Position numbers and translations under genes: made by a program | Notes under the pieces: generated by a model | Database searches by the model: none | What the model was told of the DNA's origin: nothing | The model's input: only the letters and a program-made list of their open reading frames with translations | Part shown: positions 6,376 through 6,811 of the stretch, one piece after another | Numbering within the stretch: the stretch's first letter is position 1 | Layout: every line of letters begins with the position of its first letter | From: an uncultured Burkholderiaceae bacterium | Lineage (GTDB): Bacteria; Pseudomonadota; Gammaproteobacteria; Burkholderiales; Burkholderiaceae | Direction of reading: 5' to 3' | Length of the DNA stretch: 6,811 nt | Assembly (NCBI GenBank): GCA_937862845.1 | Contig: CALMCK010000146.1 | Span: 1-6,811, forward strand

Positions 6376-6383
6376 AGGGGGGA
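6376..6383 (+). promoter_or_regulatory. Ribosome binding site deciding the phosphatase start
   Basis: AGGGGGGA ends four bases before ATG 6388. It supports that ATG over the in-frame ATG at 6418, which would give a more family-typical N-terminus but has no Shine-Dalgarno motif at a usable distance. Confidence 0.6.
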
Positions 6384-6387
6384 TTTT

Positions 6388-6811
6388 ATGAATATCGAAA
6401 TGGTAGAACCATCATTTATGAAGACAAGCGTGCTATTTGTGTGCACGGACAATACGTCCCGCTCACCCATCGCGCAAGCTGTTTTCGAAAAAAAGGTCGA
6501 ACAAGCAGGCCTAACCGACTTGATACAAATCGACTCAGCAGGCACTCAGAGCGAGTATGTCGGCGACAAACCCAACTCTCGCAGTCAACACGCCGCCGCA
6601 TTTCGCGGTTACAACCTGATGGGGCAAACCGCTCGTTTGGTCACGCAAGACGACTTCGCCCGCTTCGACATGATACTGGTGATGGACTGGTTGACCATGC
6701 GTGCGCTGCAAAACATCGCACCCGAACAATACCGCCACAAAATCGAGCTCGTCATGCGCTATGCGCAAAACTCTGATGACGCCGAAATCCCTGACCCTTT
6801 CTACCTTGAGC
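6388..6811 (+). CDS. Low-molecular-weight protein tyrosine phosphatase (3' end outside window)
   Basis: Cytoplasmic phosphatase fold that hydrolyses phosphotyrosine through a cysteinyl-phosphate intermediate. 141 codons are present; the family is about 155-165 residues, so only a short tail is missing. The nucleophile loop is VCTDNTSRSPIA, with C19 and R25 in the required C-X5-R spacing and the following Ser26-Pro27. SAGT (50-53) and RFDMILVMD (92-100) match family blocks, and the general-acid motif is DPFY with D136. Deviations: the usual loop reads C-x-G-N-x-C-R-S, whereas here the Gly is Asp21 and the second Cys is Ser24; the family's DPYY-type motif is DPFY. All residues strictly needed for chemistry are present, so it may be active, but with altered loop geometry and without the second cysteine that can form a protective disulphide in some members. 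The start at 6388 adds ten residues (MNIEMVEPSF) to the usual N-terminus. I recall the same gene after uvrB in Burkholderia and Ralstonia, where iscR follows; arsenate reductases of this fold are a less likely alternative. Confidence 0.9.
   Translation, partial: MNIEMVEPSFMKTSVLFVCTDNTSRSPIAQAVFEKKVEQAGLTDLIQIDSAGTQSEYVGDKPNSRSQHAAAFRGYNLMGQTARLVTQDDFARFDMILVMDWLTMRALQNIAPEQYRHKIELVMRYAQNSDDAEIPDPFYLE

Noticed and set aside
6418..6420. Alternative ATG for the phosphatase
   Set aside because: It gives a family-like N-terminus but lacks a ribosome binding site, whereas ATG 6388 has a strong one; it is kept only as an alternative.

Overview
This looks like chromosomal housekeeping DNA from a betaproteobacterium, most likely of the order Burkholderiales. 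That placement is an inference. It rests on close matches to remembered family sequences, on a clpA-clpS pair facing a small cold-shock gene, and on uvrB followed by a low-molecular-weight tyrosine phosphatase gene, an order I recall from Burkholderia and Ralstonia. Base composition is roughly balanced, and I see no insertion sequence, phage gene, CRISPR array, tRNA or rRNA.

Layout: (1) 1-2218, minus strand: clpS then clpA. clpA is cut by the left window edge, so about the last 150 codons are missing. (2) 2219-2606: a 388-base divergent intergenic region with an inverted repeat near clpS and, facing right, a sigma70-type promoter and a probably structured leader for the cold-shock gene. (3) 2607-2810, plus strand: a 67-residue cold-shock protein, closed by a strong intrinsic terminator. 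(4) 2923-4122, plus: a Bcr/CflA-family major facilitator drug exporter. (5) 4216-6246, plus: uvrB, full length with all motifs. (6) 6388 to the right edge, plus: a low-molecular-weight protein tyrosine phosphatase with an altered active-site loop, cut just after the general-acid motif.

ClpS and ClpA act together: ClpS is the N-degron adaptor that hands substrates to the ClpA unfoldase, which feeds the ClpP protease (not in the window). The cold-shock protein is transcribed away from them and is an RNA-binding protein. UvrB is the central damage-verification subunit of nucleotide excision repair (UvrA and UvrC are not here). The exporter and phosphatase have no evident functional link to their neighbours beyond sharing a strand.

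I found no previously undescribed system. The points most worth a second look are the non-canonical phosphatase P-loop, the cold-shock leader (nested pairing near the predicted transcript start, a nine-T run beside the ribosome binding site, and a repeated ATGGCTAC), the inverted repeat before clpS, and a half-conserved SOS-like site on the likely uvrB promoter.
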